The notes beneath the pieces are model-generated. The model ran no database searches, was not told the DNA's origin, and saw only the letters and a program-made list of their open reading frames with translations. A DNA stretch of 64,000 bases from an uncultured Clostridia bacterium. GTDB taxonomy: Bacteria; Bacillota; Clostridia; Oscillospirales; Acutalibacteraceae. The DNA lies in contig CANQXE010000003.1 in assembly GCA_947627725.1 (NCBI GenBank), positions 62,001 to 126,000 of the forward strand, read 5' to 3'. Both the position numbers and the translations under genes were made by a program. How positions within the stretch are numbered: the stretch's first letter is position 1; each line of letters opens with the position of its first letter. This document shows, in pieces, positions 1-8,044 of the stretch.

Positions 1-111
1 CCCTGTCTGTGCAACATCTATGAATTTTAAAAGAGAATCCAGTCTGATAAAATCGGTTTTTATAAGTACATCCTCATTTTTTCTTTTGGCTGCTTTAACT
101 TTAATTTTCAT
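1..111 (-). CDS. yaaA: S4-domain RNA-binding protein YaaA/RlbA-like, 3' part outside window
   Basis: The first 37 codons of a small S4-type RNA-binding protein are visible, and the rest lies beyond the left edge. The peptide contains ITDFIRLDSLLKF-like residues (KTDFIRLDSLLKFIDVAQTG), the usual start of the S4 fold that binds structured RNA. Its ATG at 111 lies inside the end of dnaN, so the two frames overlap by 11 bases and are probably translationally coupled. The order dnaA-dnaN-yaaA is the common Firmicutes arrangement, which supports the call. Nothing can be said about the C-terminus. Confidence 0.8.
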   Translation of the reverse strand, partial: MKIKVKAAKRKNEDVLIKTDFIRLDSLLKFIDVAQTG

Positions 112-1213
112 TTTTAAGCCTCATAGGAAGAACTAAGAACAAAAAGCTGTCGTCATTGACGGGCATAACCTTTGCAGGGCTTATAGCGCTGTTTAATTCA
201 ATTTTAACCTGATCGGTATCTGCCGCGTTAAGCGCGTCTAAAATAAATTTTGAATTAAATCCGATTTCAACTCGGTCTCCGCTTATATTTGCGTGTGTAT
301 GATCAACAACTCTTCCTAAGCCCGATACGGTTGAAACACGCATTTCATCATTTTCAAACAAGCATCTGATAGGATTTTTCTTATCATTTTCAATTACCGG
401 AAGAGTTCTTTCAATACAGTTGACAGCGTCATCTGTATTAATTAAAACCGTTGTTGAGGCAGTTTTGGGAATAGCCGCATTATAATCCAAAAAGTCCCCG
501 TCAAGAAGTCGGCTGATAATACTGTAATTTTCAACATCAAAAACAATATGCCTTTTTCCTACGCTGATAGATACGTTTTTATCATTGTCACCGTCCATAA
601 GTTTAATAAGTTCTCTTATGGTTTTCTTCGGTACAATAAAGCTGATATCCTCGCCATCATATTGTACTGTCTCTGTCCTTATCGCAAGTCGATAACCGTC
701 GACACCTATAAGTCTTAACCGGTTAAGAGTAAGTTCAAATTTAAGCCCTGTATGAACAGGCTTTGATGATTCATTATCCGCGACCGCAAATAAAGTCTGT
801 GAAACCATACCCTGAAGTATATTTTCATTTAAAAACAGCGGATAACCTCCTGAAACAGACGGAAGCTCGGGATAATCCTCCGCGTCAATACCCATAATAT
901 TATACTGCGCCGCTCCGCTTATAATTGATACGGAGGTACCGCTTATATCAAAGGTAACATTTCCGTCAGGCAGTTTTCTTATGATATCGCTAATAACCTT
1001 AGCATTTATTACGATTGCTCCCGGCTCAGCAACATTTGCCTGTAATGTAGTATTGATTCCGAATTCAAAATCATAACCGGTCAGACTGAGAGTATCAGAA
1101 CCGCATTCAATTAAAATACCCTCAATAGTAGGAATAGTTACTTTTGTGCTTACTGCTCTCATAACATTTGAGCATGCCTCACTTAATTCTCTTGTGTTAC
1201 AGGTAAATTTCAT
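101..1213 (-). CDS. dnaN: DNA polymerase III sliding clamp (beta subunit)
   Basis: DnaN forms the ring-shaped processivity clamp that tethers the replicative polymerase to DNA. The protein has 370 residues, the normal length for three tandem clamp domains. It begins MKFTCNTRELSEACSNVMRA and ends with the family-typical FLFLVLPMR motif. A strong ribosome site (GGAGG) precedes the ATG at 1213. It lies downstream of dnaA on the same strand, with 222 AT-rich bases between them, and overlaps the S4-domain gene at its end. Nothing unusual is seen in the protein. Confidence 0.97.
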   Translation of the reverse strand: MKFTCNTRELSEACSNVMRAVSTKVTIPTIEGILIECGSDTLSLTGYDFEFGINTTLQANVAEPGAIVINAKVISDIIRKLPDGNVTFDISGTSVSIISGAAQYNIMGIDAEDYPELPSVSGGYPLFLNENILQGMVSQTLFAVADNESSKPVHTGLKFELTLNRLRLIGVDGYRLAIRTETVQYDGEDISFIVPKKTIRELIKLMDGDNDKNVSISVGKRHIVFDVENYSIISRLLDGDFLDYNAAIPKTASTTVLINTDDAVNCIERTLPVIENDKKNPIRCLFENDEMRVSTVSGLGRVVDHTHANISGDRVEIGFNSKFILDALNAADTDQVKIELNSAISPAKVMPVNDDSFLFLVLPMRLKNEN

Positions 1214-1435
1214 AAAACGTATCCTCCGTTTTTATAGAATGTTTGTCTTTTAGTATTAGTAGTATAGGGTGTTGAAATTGTTAAAAACTTTTAACTTTGT
1301 TTTTTTAAAAGAAAAAACAATCAAAATATTTTAATAATTCAATTGTTGAAAGATTGTGTATTTTGCTGAAAAAAAATTTTTTTAACATTGTATGTGTAAA
1401 TATTTTTGTGGAAAATGAAAAAAATGTTAAAAATT
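1214..1435. other. AT-rich dnaA-dnaN spacer with DnaA-box-like sites
   Basis: This 222-base spacer is very AT-rich and carries TGTGGAAAA at 1407-1415 (complement TTTTCCACA, one base from the common DnaA box TTATCCACA) and TGTGTAAAT at 1393-1401. The same two 9-mers recur in the 20.8-21.0 kb gap. In many Firmicutes the DnaA boxes of oriC flank dnaA, so this spacer may belong to the origin or to dnaA autoregulation. No exact TTATCCACA is present, so the assignment is tentative. Confidence 0.4.
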
Positions 1436-2782
1436 TTATTCTGTTTTAACATTACTTATAATATCATTTATCTGTCGTGCGAGCTTTGAGTTTTTTTCAA
1501 GCTCCTTTTCAATCTGGTCTATGTTATACATTACGGTTGAATGATGTTTATTAAATTCAGCTCCTATATCCTCATAACTCATATTGGTTACCTTTCTGAC
1601 AACATAAAAGGTAATTTTTCTTGCGTGGGATATGTTTGCTTTCTGAATTTTACTGTAAATATCCTCAACGGAAATTCCTGTTGTCCGGCTTACCTCCTCA
1701 ACGATTTTTTGTATTGTAACAGGAAGAGGCTGTGTATCTTCAAGTATTACCTTAATAACACTCTGAGCCAAAGAAATTGTCGGAGTGTGGTCATTTATAT
1801 CACACAGCGCGTAGAGCTTTTTAGTAACGCCCTCAAGCTGACGTATATTTGATTTAATTTTTTCTGCAATGTAGCTTACAACATTGTCTGAAATTTTAAA
1901 ATCAAGAAGTTTGGCTTTTCTTTTAATAATTTCGCATCTTGTTTCAAATTCGGGAGGTTGAATGTCAGCCAAAAGTCCGTCTTCAAAACGTGATTTAAGC
2001 CTGTCTGTCAACGACTGAATATCGCGGGGAGGGCGGTCGGACGTAATAACAACCTGCTTTCCGCCGTAGACTAATGTATCAAAGGTGTGGAAAAATTCCT
2101 CCTCCGTCGATGTTTTTCCCGCAATAAACTGAATATCATCAATAAGAAAAACGTCAATATTATTTCTGTATTTATTGTGAAATTCATCAATAGTTTTATT
2201 TTGAAGCGCCTGATAAAACTCGTTCGCAAACTGCTCCGCCCGAACATACATAATATTCATATCGGGAAAATTTTTCTCAACGTCATAACAAATTGCGTTA
2301 AGGATGTGGGTTTTTCCAAGACCTGAATTACCGTAAATAAATAAAGGGTTATAATTACTGAAATTTGAGCCGGGTGAAAGTCTTGAGCCGGGATCGGAGG
2401 CTACTGCCTTTGCGGCGGCATAAGCAAATCTGTTGCTTGGACCGACAATAAAATTTTCAAAGGTAAACTGTTCATTCTTATAATCCTCTAAATGCTTGTC
2501 CTGATATGTAGTATCATAATCCTTGCTTTCATTTTCTTCCTTGCAGATGTAATTAATATTAACTTTGAAACCCATTATATTTTCAAAAGCCTCATCAAGC
2601 AATGTACCGTACTGCGGAATAACTACATCCATATACATAGGTTTCGGGAAACAAAGCGTTACCGTTGACGCTTCAAAACCTGTAAATTCTATTGTATTAA
2701 TCCAAAGATTATATGCTGTTATATTAACCTTCTGTTTGCAATAATCCAAAACCGCCTGCCATATATCGTTAAACGAGTCCAT
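1436..2782 (-). CDS. dnaA: chromosomal replication initiator DnaA
   Basis: DnaA is the AAA+ ATPase that melts oriC and loads the replicative helicase. The roughly 448 residues contain an N-terminal domain (1-80), a short acidic linker, a Walker A motif GNSGLGKT near residue 151, a Walker B VFLIDDIQF, and the C-terminal duplex-binding signature with HHSTVMYNIDQIE. The open frame extends to a TTG at 2788, but the GGGAGG at 2789-2794 is spaced ideally (6 bases) for the ATG at 2782, so that start is preferred. dnaN lies downstream on the same strand. The upstream promoter is described separately. Confidence 0.97.
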   Translation of the reverse strand: MDSFNDIWQAVLDYCKQKVNITAYNLWINTIEFTGFEASTVTLCFPKPMYMDVVIPQYGTLLDEAFENIMGFKVNINYICKEENESKDYDTTYQDKHLEDYKNEQFTFENFIVGPSNRFAYAAAKAVASDPGSRLSPGSNFSNYNPLFIYGNSGLGKTHILNAICYDVEKNFPDMNIMYVRAEQFANEFYQALQNKTIDEFHNKYRNNIDVFLIDDIQFIAGKTSTEEEFFHTFDTLVYGGKQVVITSDRPPRDIQSLTDRLKSRFEDGLLADIQPPEFETRCEIIKRKAKLLDFKISDNVVSYIAEKIKSNIRQLEGVTKKLYALCDINDHTPTISLAQSVIKVILEDTQPLPVTIQKIVEEVSRTTGISVEDIYSKIQKANISHARKITFYVVRKVTNMSYEDIGAEFNKHHSTVMYNIDQIEKELEKNSKLARQINDIISNVKTE

Positions 2783-2847
2783 ATTCAACCTCCCGGATTT
2801 TAATATATGAAAAACATAATTATGTATAAATATCCATTATAGAAAAC

Positions 2848-2876
2848 ATTATATCAGTTTTTAAATATTAAATCAA
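2848..2876 (-). promoter_or_regulatory. probable sigma-A promoter of dnaA
   Basis: On the minus strand, a -35 TTGATT and a -10 TATAAT (with a TG one base upstream) are separated by 17 bases. The -10 lies about 65 bases before the dnaA start. It is the best match in the 220-base AT-rich gap upstream of dnaA. Confidence 0.6.
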
Positions 2877-2955
2877 TATAAATTAATAAAAATATATATT
2901 ATTTATATAATATACATTATATAGCACTATATAAATTTATTTATTGGAATAAATC

Positions 2956-2984
2956 TTGTAAAATGGATAGGTGTATTGTATAAT
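2956..2984 (+). promoter_or_regulatory. probable sigma-A promoter of the folate operon
   Basis: TTGTAA and TATAAT are separated by 17 bases, ending 21 bases before the ATG at 3006. This promoter probably drives the LCP-like gene and the fol genes behind it, divergently from dnaA. Confidence 0.65.
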
Positions 2985-3005
2985 TGATTAAACGGGAGGT
3001 GCAGT

Positions 3006-3926
3006 ATGAGAATTTTTAAAAACCGCGGAGATATATATTTTTCAAAAATAAATAAAAAGAAATCTGCCGAACAGAAAATTCTTATTATCGCACTGACTGC
3101 AATTGTAATTTTTACAGTAATATTCGTCGTTTTTTTGTCTGTTAAATATGATTTCAGCGCAAAAAAATTTTTTGCTCCCGATAATCTTAAAGTATCTCAG
3201 GTAACAGACGAGGGAGAAGAACCTCTGCCTAAGGTAAGCGGAAAAAATAATTTTATAACGCTTGTAAATAATGATGAAAATTTGCTTTTTGTTATTCTTA
3301 CACAGGTTGATATGGATAATATTTCATATAAGGTATGCACAATGAAGGCAGATACAATCTGCGACGGAAAAAGCCTTAAGGATATTTTTAAGCAGTCGGG
3401 AGCACAAAACGTAAAAACTGCGGTCGAAAGTCTGCTTGGTGCTGATTTTGACTATTATATTTCTATGAACAATACCCAATATGCGGACTTTTTTGACGAG
3501 CTTGGAGATTTTTATTATCCGATTTTGTCCGATATAAAATTTAAAAGCGGTAATGGTGATACAGACTATTCCATAAGGCTTGAGGCGGGAGAGCGGAAGT
3601 TGAACGGCTCGCAGGTTATTAATCTTATACGCTATTATCTTGATGAGGAAAACAATTCCTCATTAGCAAATGATTTGGTTTTAAACTGTCTTTCACAGCA
3701 GATAAACAGCGATAACCTGGAAAAAAGCGAGGAACTGTTCAAACTTTTCATAACAAACGCCGATACTAATATAACTGTAAGGGATTTTTCATTGGCAGAT
3801 GATGATTTAAAGGTTCTGAGTGATTACAGAACGGGCGCAAGCCTTTACAGCGCCCGAGCGGAATATGAAAACGGCTCAGTCAGCACGGAAAGTCTAAAAA
3901 AAATAAAGGGCTACTTTGTTAAGTAG
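3006..3926 (+). CDS. membrane-anchored, degenerate LytR-CpsA-Psr-like protein
   Basis: The 306-residue protein has a short basic cytoplasmic N-terminus, one membrane segment (about residues 24-47) and an extracellular domain. The layout recalls the LCP (LytR-CpsA-Psr) family, which attaches glycopolymers to peptidoglycan: a region before MKADTICDG where LCP enzymes have a PRD-type motif, then DYYISMNNTQYADFFDELG, then LNGSQVINLIRYY where LCP enzymes have LdG-A-YvRsR. The catalytic PRD arginine and the later R-D-R-RQ residues are missing, so a non-catalytic role is likely. A strong GGGAGG site precedes the ATG. folE starts 12 bases after its stop. The family call is pattern-based and uncertain. 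Confidence 0.55.
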   Translation: MRIFKNRGDIYFSKINKKKSAEQKILIIALTAIVIFTVIFVVFLSVKYDFSAKKFFAPDNLKVSQVTDEGEEPLPKVSGKNNFITLVNNDENLLFVILTQVDMDNISYKVCTMKADTICDGKSLKDIFKQSGAQNVKTAVESLLGADFDYYISMNNTQYADFFDELGDFYYPILSDIKFKSGNGDTDYSIRLEAGERKLNGSQVINLIRYYLDEENNSSLANDLVLNCLSQQINSDNLEKSEELFKLFITNADTNITVRDFSLADDDLKVLSDYRTGASLYSARAEYENGSVSTESLKKIKGYFVK

Positions 3927-3938
3927 TTTAGGTGATTT

Positions 3939-4496
3939 ATGGATAAAGAGAGAATTATGAAAGCGGTAAGGGAAATTTTAATCGCTGTCGGGGAAAATCC
4001 TGACCGTCCCGGTCTTGAAGAAACTCCGCTTCGTGTCGCAAATATGTATGAAGAAATTTTTGCGGGGCTGAATGAGGACCCGAAAAAACATCTGAAATTT
4101 TTTGACGAAAAGTCAAATGATGAAATGGTTATAGTAAGGGACATTCCCTTTTCATCAATGTGCGAGCATCATCTTTTACCGTTTGTCGGCAAGGCACACA
4201 TTGCGTATATACCGAGCGATAATAAAATTATCGGCTTGTCAAAGCTTGCGAGAATTGTGGACAATTTTGCTAAAAAACCGCAGGTGCAGGAAAGGCTTAC
4301 ACACGATATAGCCGATTTTCTCAACGATAACTTAAAGCCGAAAGGCGTGGCGGTTATTATTGAGGCTGAACATATGTGTATGTCAATAAGGGGAGCAAGG
4401 GCGTCCGGTTCAAAAACGCAGACCTCTGCGCTCAGGGGTATTATGCGTACAGACGCGAGAACACGTACAGAGGTGCTTGCGCTGCTTGATAAATAA
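3939..4496 (+). CDS. folE: GTP cyclohydrolase I
   Basis: FolE converts GTP to 7,8-dihydroneopterin triphosphate, the first step of tetrahydrofolate synthesis. The 185 residues contain CEHHLLPF (zinc ligands C75 and H78), the third ligand C147 in EHMCMSIRG, and the conserved GLSKLARIV and PQVQERLT stretches. It is the first biosynthetic gene of the operon and is followed 12 bases later by folP. Confidence 0.97.
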   Translation: MDKERIMKAVREILIAVGENPDRPGLEETPLRVANMYEEIFAGLNEDPKKHLKFFDEKSNDEMVIVRDIPFSSMCEHHLLPFVGKAHIAYIPSDNKIIGLSKLARIVDNFAKKPQVQERLTHDIADFLNDNLKPKGVAVIIEAEHMCMSIRGARASGSKTQTSALRGIMRTDARTRTEVLALLDK

Positions 4497-4508
4497 ATTG
4501 TTAAAAAT

Positions 4509-5327
4509 ATGGCTGAAAAGAAAATCTGGAATTGTAAAAATAAAAAAATTGAATACGGCAATAAAGTTTTAATTATGGGAATTGTTAATGTTACTCCAGA
4601 TTCCTTTTCGGACGCGGGAGAACATTTTTCACCCGAGAACGCCGTCAAATATGCCCTTGAGCTTGAAAAGGACGGAGCTGACATCATTGATATCGGCGCT
4701 CAGTCAACACGTCCCGGATATATTCCCGTTTCGTATACAGAGGAATGGGAACGCTTGGAGCCTGTTCTGAGTGCTTTAAACGGAAAATTAACCGTCCCCG
4801 TATCAGTAGATACATATTATCCGCTTGTGGCTGAAAACGCTCTTAAATCGGGCGCAGACATTATTAATGATGTAAGCGGTATAATTTGTCATAAAATGGC
4901 AGAAACCGTCAAAAAACGGGGCGCAGGCTGGATTATAACGCATAACGGACCCGCATCACCTTCTGATGTAAAGAATTTTTTTAAAAAATCAATTGACGAA
5001 TGTGTAAGTCTTGGTATTAAAAAAAATCAGATATGTCTTGATATGGGTATCGGATTCGGCAAGAATTATGATGAAAATATGACGCTTCTGGCAAATGTAC
5101 GCAAATATAAAATTGACGGATATCCGCTGCTTCTCGGTACATCAAGAAAAAGAGTTATCGGGCAGGGGAGCGGTCAGGAAAATCCAAAGGAAAGAATTTA
5201 CGGCAATATTGCGGCAGATACAGCCGCCGTTTTAGGCGGTGTGGATATAATCCGCGTCCACGATGTAAAAAATGAAAAACAGGGCATTTTAATGGCTCAA
5301 AATATGAAAGGATATGTGAGATTATGA
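4509..5327 (+). CDS. folP: dihydropteroate synthase
   Basis: FolP condenses p-aminobenzoate with hydroxymethyl-dihydropterin diphosphate and is the sulfonamide target. The 272-residue TIM-barrel protein carries the family signatures [35 protein letters not shown] and GTSRKRVIG. No clear ribosome site precedes the ATG, so it may depend on coupling to folE 12 bases upstream. Its stop overlaps the start of the YbjQ gene (ATGA). Confidence 0.95.
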   Translation: MAEKKIWNCKNKKIEYGNKVLIMGIVNVTPDSFSDAGEHFSPENAVKYALELEKDGADIIDIGAQSTRPGYIPVSYTEEWERLEPVLSALNGKLTVPVSVDTYYPLVAENALKSGADIINDVSGIICHKMAETVKKRGAGWIITHNGPASPSDVKNFFKKSIDECVSLGIKKNQICLDMGIGFGKNYDENMTLLANVRKYKIDGYPLLLGTSRKRVIGQGSGQENPKERIYGNIAADTAAVLGGVDIIRVHDVKNEKQGILMAQNMKGYVRL

Positions 5328-5647
5328 TTTGTGTAACAACAAACAATTTGGAAAACGGAGTGATCGTTGAATACAAGGGTATTGTGACGGGAGAGGTAGT
5401 TTCGGGCGTAAACTTTATTAAGGATTTCGGCGCGTCTATAAGAAATTTTGTTGGCGGACGTTCAAGCGGTTATGAGGAGGAGCTTATTTCCGCCCGTGAA
5501 AACGCTCTTGCGGAAATGCAGAGCCGCGCGGCAAGTCTCGGCGCAAACGCAGTAGTCGGTGTCGATATAGACTATGAGGTACTCGGTCAGGGCAATATGC
5601 TTATGGTGTCCGCATCAGGTACGGCAGTTGTGGTCAAAGACAAATAA
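5324..5647 (+). CDS. YbjQ/UPF0145 family protein inside the fol operon
   Basis: This 107-residue protein matches the YbjQ (UPF0145) family, with an early [17 protein letters not shown], a central helix rich in acidic and basic residues ([27 protein letters not shown]) and a final glycine-containing strand. The family forms small oligomers and has no settled biochemical role, although it is sometimes called a heavy-metal-binding domain. It overlaps folP by 4 bases and folB by 1 base, so it is certainly co-translated with the folate genes, but whether it works in folate synthesis is unknown. Confidence 0.85.
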   Translation: MICVTTNNLENGVIVEYKGIVTGEVVSGVNFIKDFGASIRNFVGGRSSGYEEELISARENALAEMQSRAASLGANAVVGVDIDYEVLGQGNMLMVSASGTAVVVKDK

Positions 5648-6006
5648 TGGATAAAATTTTAATCAGGGATTTAAAAATATTTGCCTATCACGGCGTTAAT
5701 CCCGAGGAAAAACGCGACGGGCAGAATTTTATTTTTGATATTGATTTAAGCGTCAATATGACAAAGGCCTGCTTCAGCGACGATATACTCGATACCGTCA
5801 GCTATGCAAGGGTTATTAAAACCGTCAGACGTGTTGCAACCGAGAGAAAATATGATTTGCTTGAACGCCTTGCTCAGGCGGCGGCAGACGCAATCCTTGA
5901 GGAGTATCCCGATGTTTTCAGCGTGGATATTACTCTGAAAAAACCCGAAGCGCCGATTAAAGCCGATTTCGGCTGGGTCGGTGTACAGATATCAAGAGAA
6001 AGATAG
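5647..6006 (+). CDS. folB: dihydroneopterin aldolase
   Basis: FolB cleaves dihydroneopterin to 6-hydroxymethyl-dihydropterin and glycolaldehyde. The 119 residues match the usual length and show FAYHGVNPEEKRDGQNF at the N-terminus, the DTVSYARV region, the LLERLAQAAAD helix and the C-terminal KKPEAPI with the catalytic lysine area. The start codon shares one base with the preceding stop (TAATG), and folK follows after 5 bases. Confidence 0.95.
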   Translation: MDKILIRDLKIFAYHGVNPEEKRDGQNFIFDIDLSVNMTKACFSDDILDTVSYARVIKTVRRVATERKYDLLERLAQAAADAILEEYPDVFSVDITLKKPEAPIKADFGWVGVQISRER

Positions 6007-6011
6007 TCTAT

Positions 6012-6485
6012 ATGGAATATATACTCAGTGTCGGAACGAATTTAGGTGATCGAAAAGCAAATATTGAAAAATGCATTGACGCCGTTAATCTTCTTCCTTA
6101 TACAGACGTTATTGATAAATCCGCCGTATATGAAACCGAGCCTGTCGGATACGCAAGGCAGGAAAATTTTTACAATATAATATTAAAAGTCGAATCAATT
6201 TTTGAGCCTAACGAAATGCTCGGCGCATGTCTCGGCATAGAGTCGGGTTTCGGCAGAAAAAGAGGTATCCGCTTCGGACCGAGAATTATTGATATTGATA
6301 TTATATTTGCAGAAGATTTAAAAATTGAAAGCAGAAATTTAATTGTTCCTCATCCGCGATACCATGAAAGAAGATTTATTCTTGAACCTCTTCTTGATAT
6401 TTATCCAAACGGTCTAGTTTACGGAAAGGATATAAAGCCTTTTATTGATAAGCTTACGGGTCAGAAAATCCAAAAAATAGATTAA
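6012..6485 (+). CDS. folK: 6-hydroxymethyl-dihydropterin pyrophosphokinase
   Basis: FolK transfers pyrophosphate from ATP to 6-hydroxymethyl-dihydropterin, making the FolP substrate. The 157-residue protein has the family start LSVGTNLGDRKANI, the YETEPVGYARQENFYN segment and the FGPRIIDIDI metal-binding motif, then VPHPRYHERRFILEPL. It is the last gene of the folate operon, ending at a hairpin terminator immediately after the stop. Confidence 0.96.
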   Translation: MEYILSVGTNLGDRKANIEKCIDAVNLLPYTDVIDKSAVYETEPVGYARQENFYNIILKVESIFEPNEMLGACLGIESGFGRKRGIRFGPRIIDIDIIFAEDLKIESRNLIVPHPRYHERRFILEPLLDIYPNGLVYGKDIKPFIDKLTGQKIQKID

Positions 6486-6520
6486 AAAGAAGAAGCAGGA
6501 ATTTATCCTGCTTCTTCTTT
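6486..6520. terminator. bidirectional terminator between folK and the 58-residue ORF
   Basis: A 13-bp perfect stem (AAGAAGAAGCAGG with its complement, 6487-6499 and 6507-6519) and a 7-base loop lie directly after the folK stop. It is A-rich on the left and T-rich on the right, so it can serve both the fol operon and the convergent small gene, whose stop lies within its right arm. Confidence 0.8.
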
Positions 6521-6695
6521 ACATAAATGAGGCTACCGTGTCGACGAAATCCACAACCTTATCGGCTGTTTTTTTCATTGTTTTTTTAACTGAGCTGTTG
6601 TCGGTTTTTACCGCACCCATCATTGCGGCAGCAGAAAAAACAGCAAGAGTTGCGCCCATAACCTTCATTACGTTTGCCGTGGTTTTCTTTTTCAT
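6519..6695 (-). CDS. small protein with one hydrophobic segment (58 residues)
   Basis: A 58-codon frame starts at the ATG at 6695 behind a very strong ribosome site (GGAGGAG, 7 bases upstream) and ends at 6519 in the terminator hairpin. The peptide begins MKKKTTANVMKVMGATLAVF, a short basic head and a hydrophobic alanine-rich segment (about residues 11-29), followed by a lysine-rich amphipathic tail (VKKTMKKTADKVVDFVD). That layout recalls small YtxH-like envelope proteins, but I do not recognise the family with confidence. The strong ribosome site and position next to a terminator support it being real. A longer antisense ORF over the same bases lacks such support. Confidence 0.7.
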   Translation of the reverse strand: MKKKTTANVMKVMGATLAVFSAAAMMGAVKTDNSSVKKTMKKTADKVVDFVDTVASFM

Positions 6696-6895
6696 AACAA
6701 ATTCTCCTCCTGCACTTTCCGTGCAGTAATATTATCTGCAAAAACACAAATAATAAATTGATGAAAAAATGTTATTTAAAAATATTATTTCCAAAGCATT
6801 TAATTTCAAAATTGTTATTTTTTAAAAAATTAATGGTAATTTATGATAAAATTATATATAATAAAAGTAATAACAAATATGAAAGGACAGTAAAA

Positions 6896-7780
6896 ATGGA
6901 TAAAGCCAAAGTTTATTTTACTAAGGAGCTTACTCCCGAAAGCGTTGTAAAGATGTTTAAAATTTTAAATAAGGAACTGACGGGAAAGGTTGCTGTTAAG
7001 GTTCATTCAGGTGAGGAGGGAAATCAGAATTATCTGCGCCCCGAATTTATGAAACCGATGGTGGAATATGTGAACGGCACAATAGTTGAATGCAACACGG
7101 CTTATGACGGTGAAAGAAATTCAAGCAGTAAGCATAAAAAACTTCTTGAAAATCACGGCTGGAGCAAATATTTTAATGTCGATTTGTTAGATGAGAACGG
7201 ACCCGACCTTGAATTAAAAATTCAAAATGGCAAGGTATTAAAGCAAAATTTTGTCGGCAAGGATCTCGTAAATTACGATTCAATGCTTGTTTTATCGCAT
7301 TTTAAGGGACATCCAATGGGCGGATACGGCGGAGCATTAAAACAGCTTTCAATCGGCTGTGCCTCATCAGAGGGAAAGGCGTGGATTCATTCGGCGGGGA
7401 AAATAAAAGACCAGTCTGTATTGTGGGATAATATGCCTGAGCAGGATATGTTTTTAGAGGCAATGGCAGACGCCGCAATGTCAGTTGTTGAATATTTTAA
7501 AGGGAACATAGCCTTTATTAATATTATGTGCAATATGTCCGTTGACTGCGATTGCTGTGCCGTAGCAGAAGACCCTTGTATGAAGGACATCGGCATTTTA
7601 GCCTCACTTGACCCTGTGGCAATAGATCAGGCGTGTATAGATTTAGTGATAAATTCCGACGATCCGGGAAAGGAACATCTTTTGGAACGAATTAATTCAA
7701 GACACGGCACACATACAATAGACGCCGCAGCCGGGCTTGGATTCGGAACTAAAGAATATGAATTAATAGAAGTTGAATAA
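6896..7780 (+). CDS. DUF362 domain protein
   Basis: The 294-residue product matches the DUF362 family: KVAVKVHSGEEGNQNYLRP near the N-terminus, VLSHFKGHPMGGYGGALKQLSIG in the middle and LDPVAIDQACIDLV near the end. It has a cysteine cluster (CNMSVDCDCCAVAEDPC, about residues 208-224) but not the CxxCxxCxxxC ferredoxin domain some relatives carry. Function is unknown for the family. The frame extends upstream to 6758, but that part is low-complexity and AAAGGA at 6881-6886 fits the ATG at 6896. Two hairpins follow the stop. It appears to be a single-gene unit. Confidence 0.85.
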   Translation: MDKAKVYFTKELTPESVVKMFKILNKELTGKVAVKVHSGEEGNQNYLRPEFMKPMVEYVNGTIVECNTAYDGERNSSSKHKKLLENHGWSKYFNVDLLDENGPDLELKIQNGKVLKQNFVGKDLVNYDSMLVLSHFKGHPMGGYGGALKQLSIGCASSEGKAWIHSAGKIKDQSVLWDNMPEQDMFLEAMADAAMSVVEYFKGNIAFINIMCNMSVDCDCCAVAEDPCMKDIGILASLDPVAIDQACIDLVINSDDPGKEHLLERINSRHGTHTIDAAAGLGFGTKEYELIEVE

Positions 7781-7782
7781 AA

Positions 7783-7804
7783 AAGGGTTGAATTTTTAAC
7801 CCTT
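7783..7804 (+). terminator. hairpin after the DUF362 gene
   Basis: AAGGGTT and AACCCTT pair across an 8-base AT loop, 2 bases after the stop. A near copy of this hairpin occurs at 10140-10161, on the other side of the NlpC/P60 gene. Confidence 0.55.
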
Positions 7805-7817
7805 CAGCGTGTAGAAA

Positions 7818-7855
7818 AACCCTAAATCCACTTCCGATTTAGGGTTAAATTTTTA
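7818..7855 (+). terminator. second hairpin with T-run
   Basis: An 11-bp perfect stem (AACCCTAAATC at 7818-7828 and its complement at 7836-7846) with a 7-base loop is followed by AAATTTTTAA. It looks like an intrinsic terminator backing up the first hairpin. The rest of 7856-8044 is the leader of the next gene, with no further structure I can support. Confidence 0.65.
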
Positions 7856-8044
7856 ATATGAGGAAAACGGAGTGAATCAAAGCGGGAAAACCATAATCCG
7901 AAAATTTCTTGCGCCAAGGAAAATGAGGGGTTTGTTTCAAGTTGTATGGCAATATCTTATAAATTATGTTATACTGTTGCAAAGGTGATTATATTGAAAG
8001 ATAATTACGGAGGCAAGCAAGAAATAAAAGGCGGGGAACGGAAA

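Noticed and set aside
2789-3005. oriC directly upstream of dnaA
   Set aside because: AT-rich, but no TTATCCACA, TTTTCCACA or close variant was seen there, only two divergent promoters.
6538-6729. 63-codon ORF on the plus strand
   Set aside because: It is antisense to the 58-residue gene, which has a strong ribosome site; this frame has none.
6758-6895. N-terminal extension of the DUF362 protein
   Set aside because: The residues are low-complexity from AT-rich DNA and the conserved family start is at 6896.
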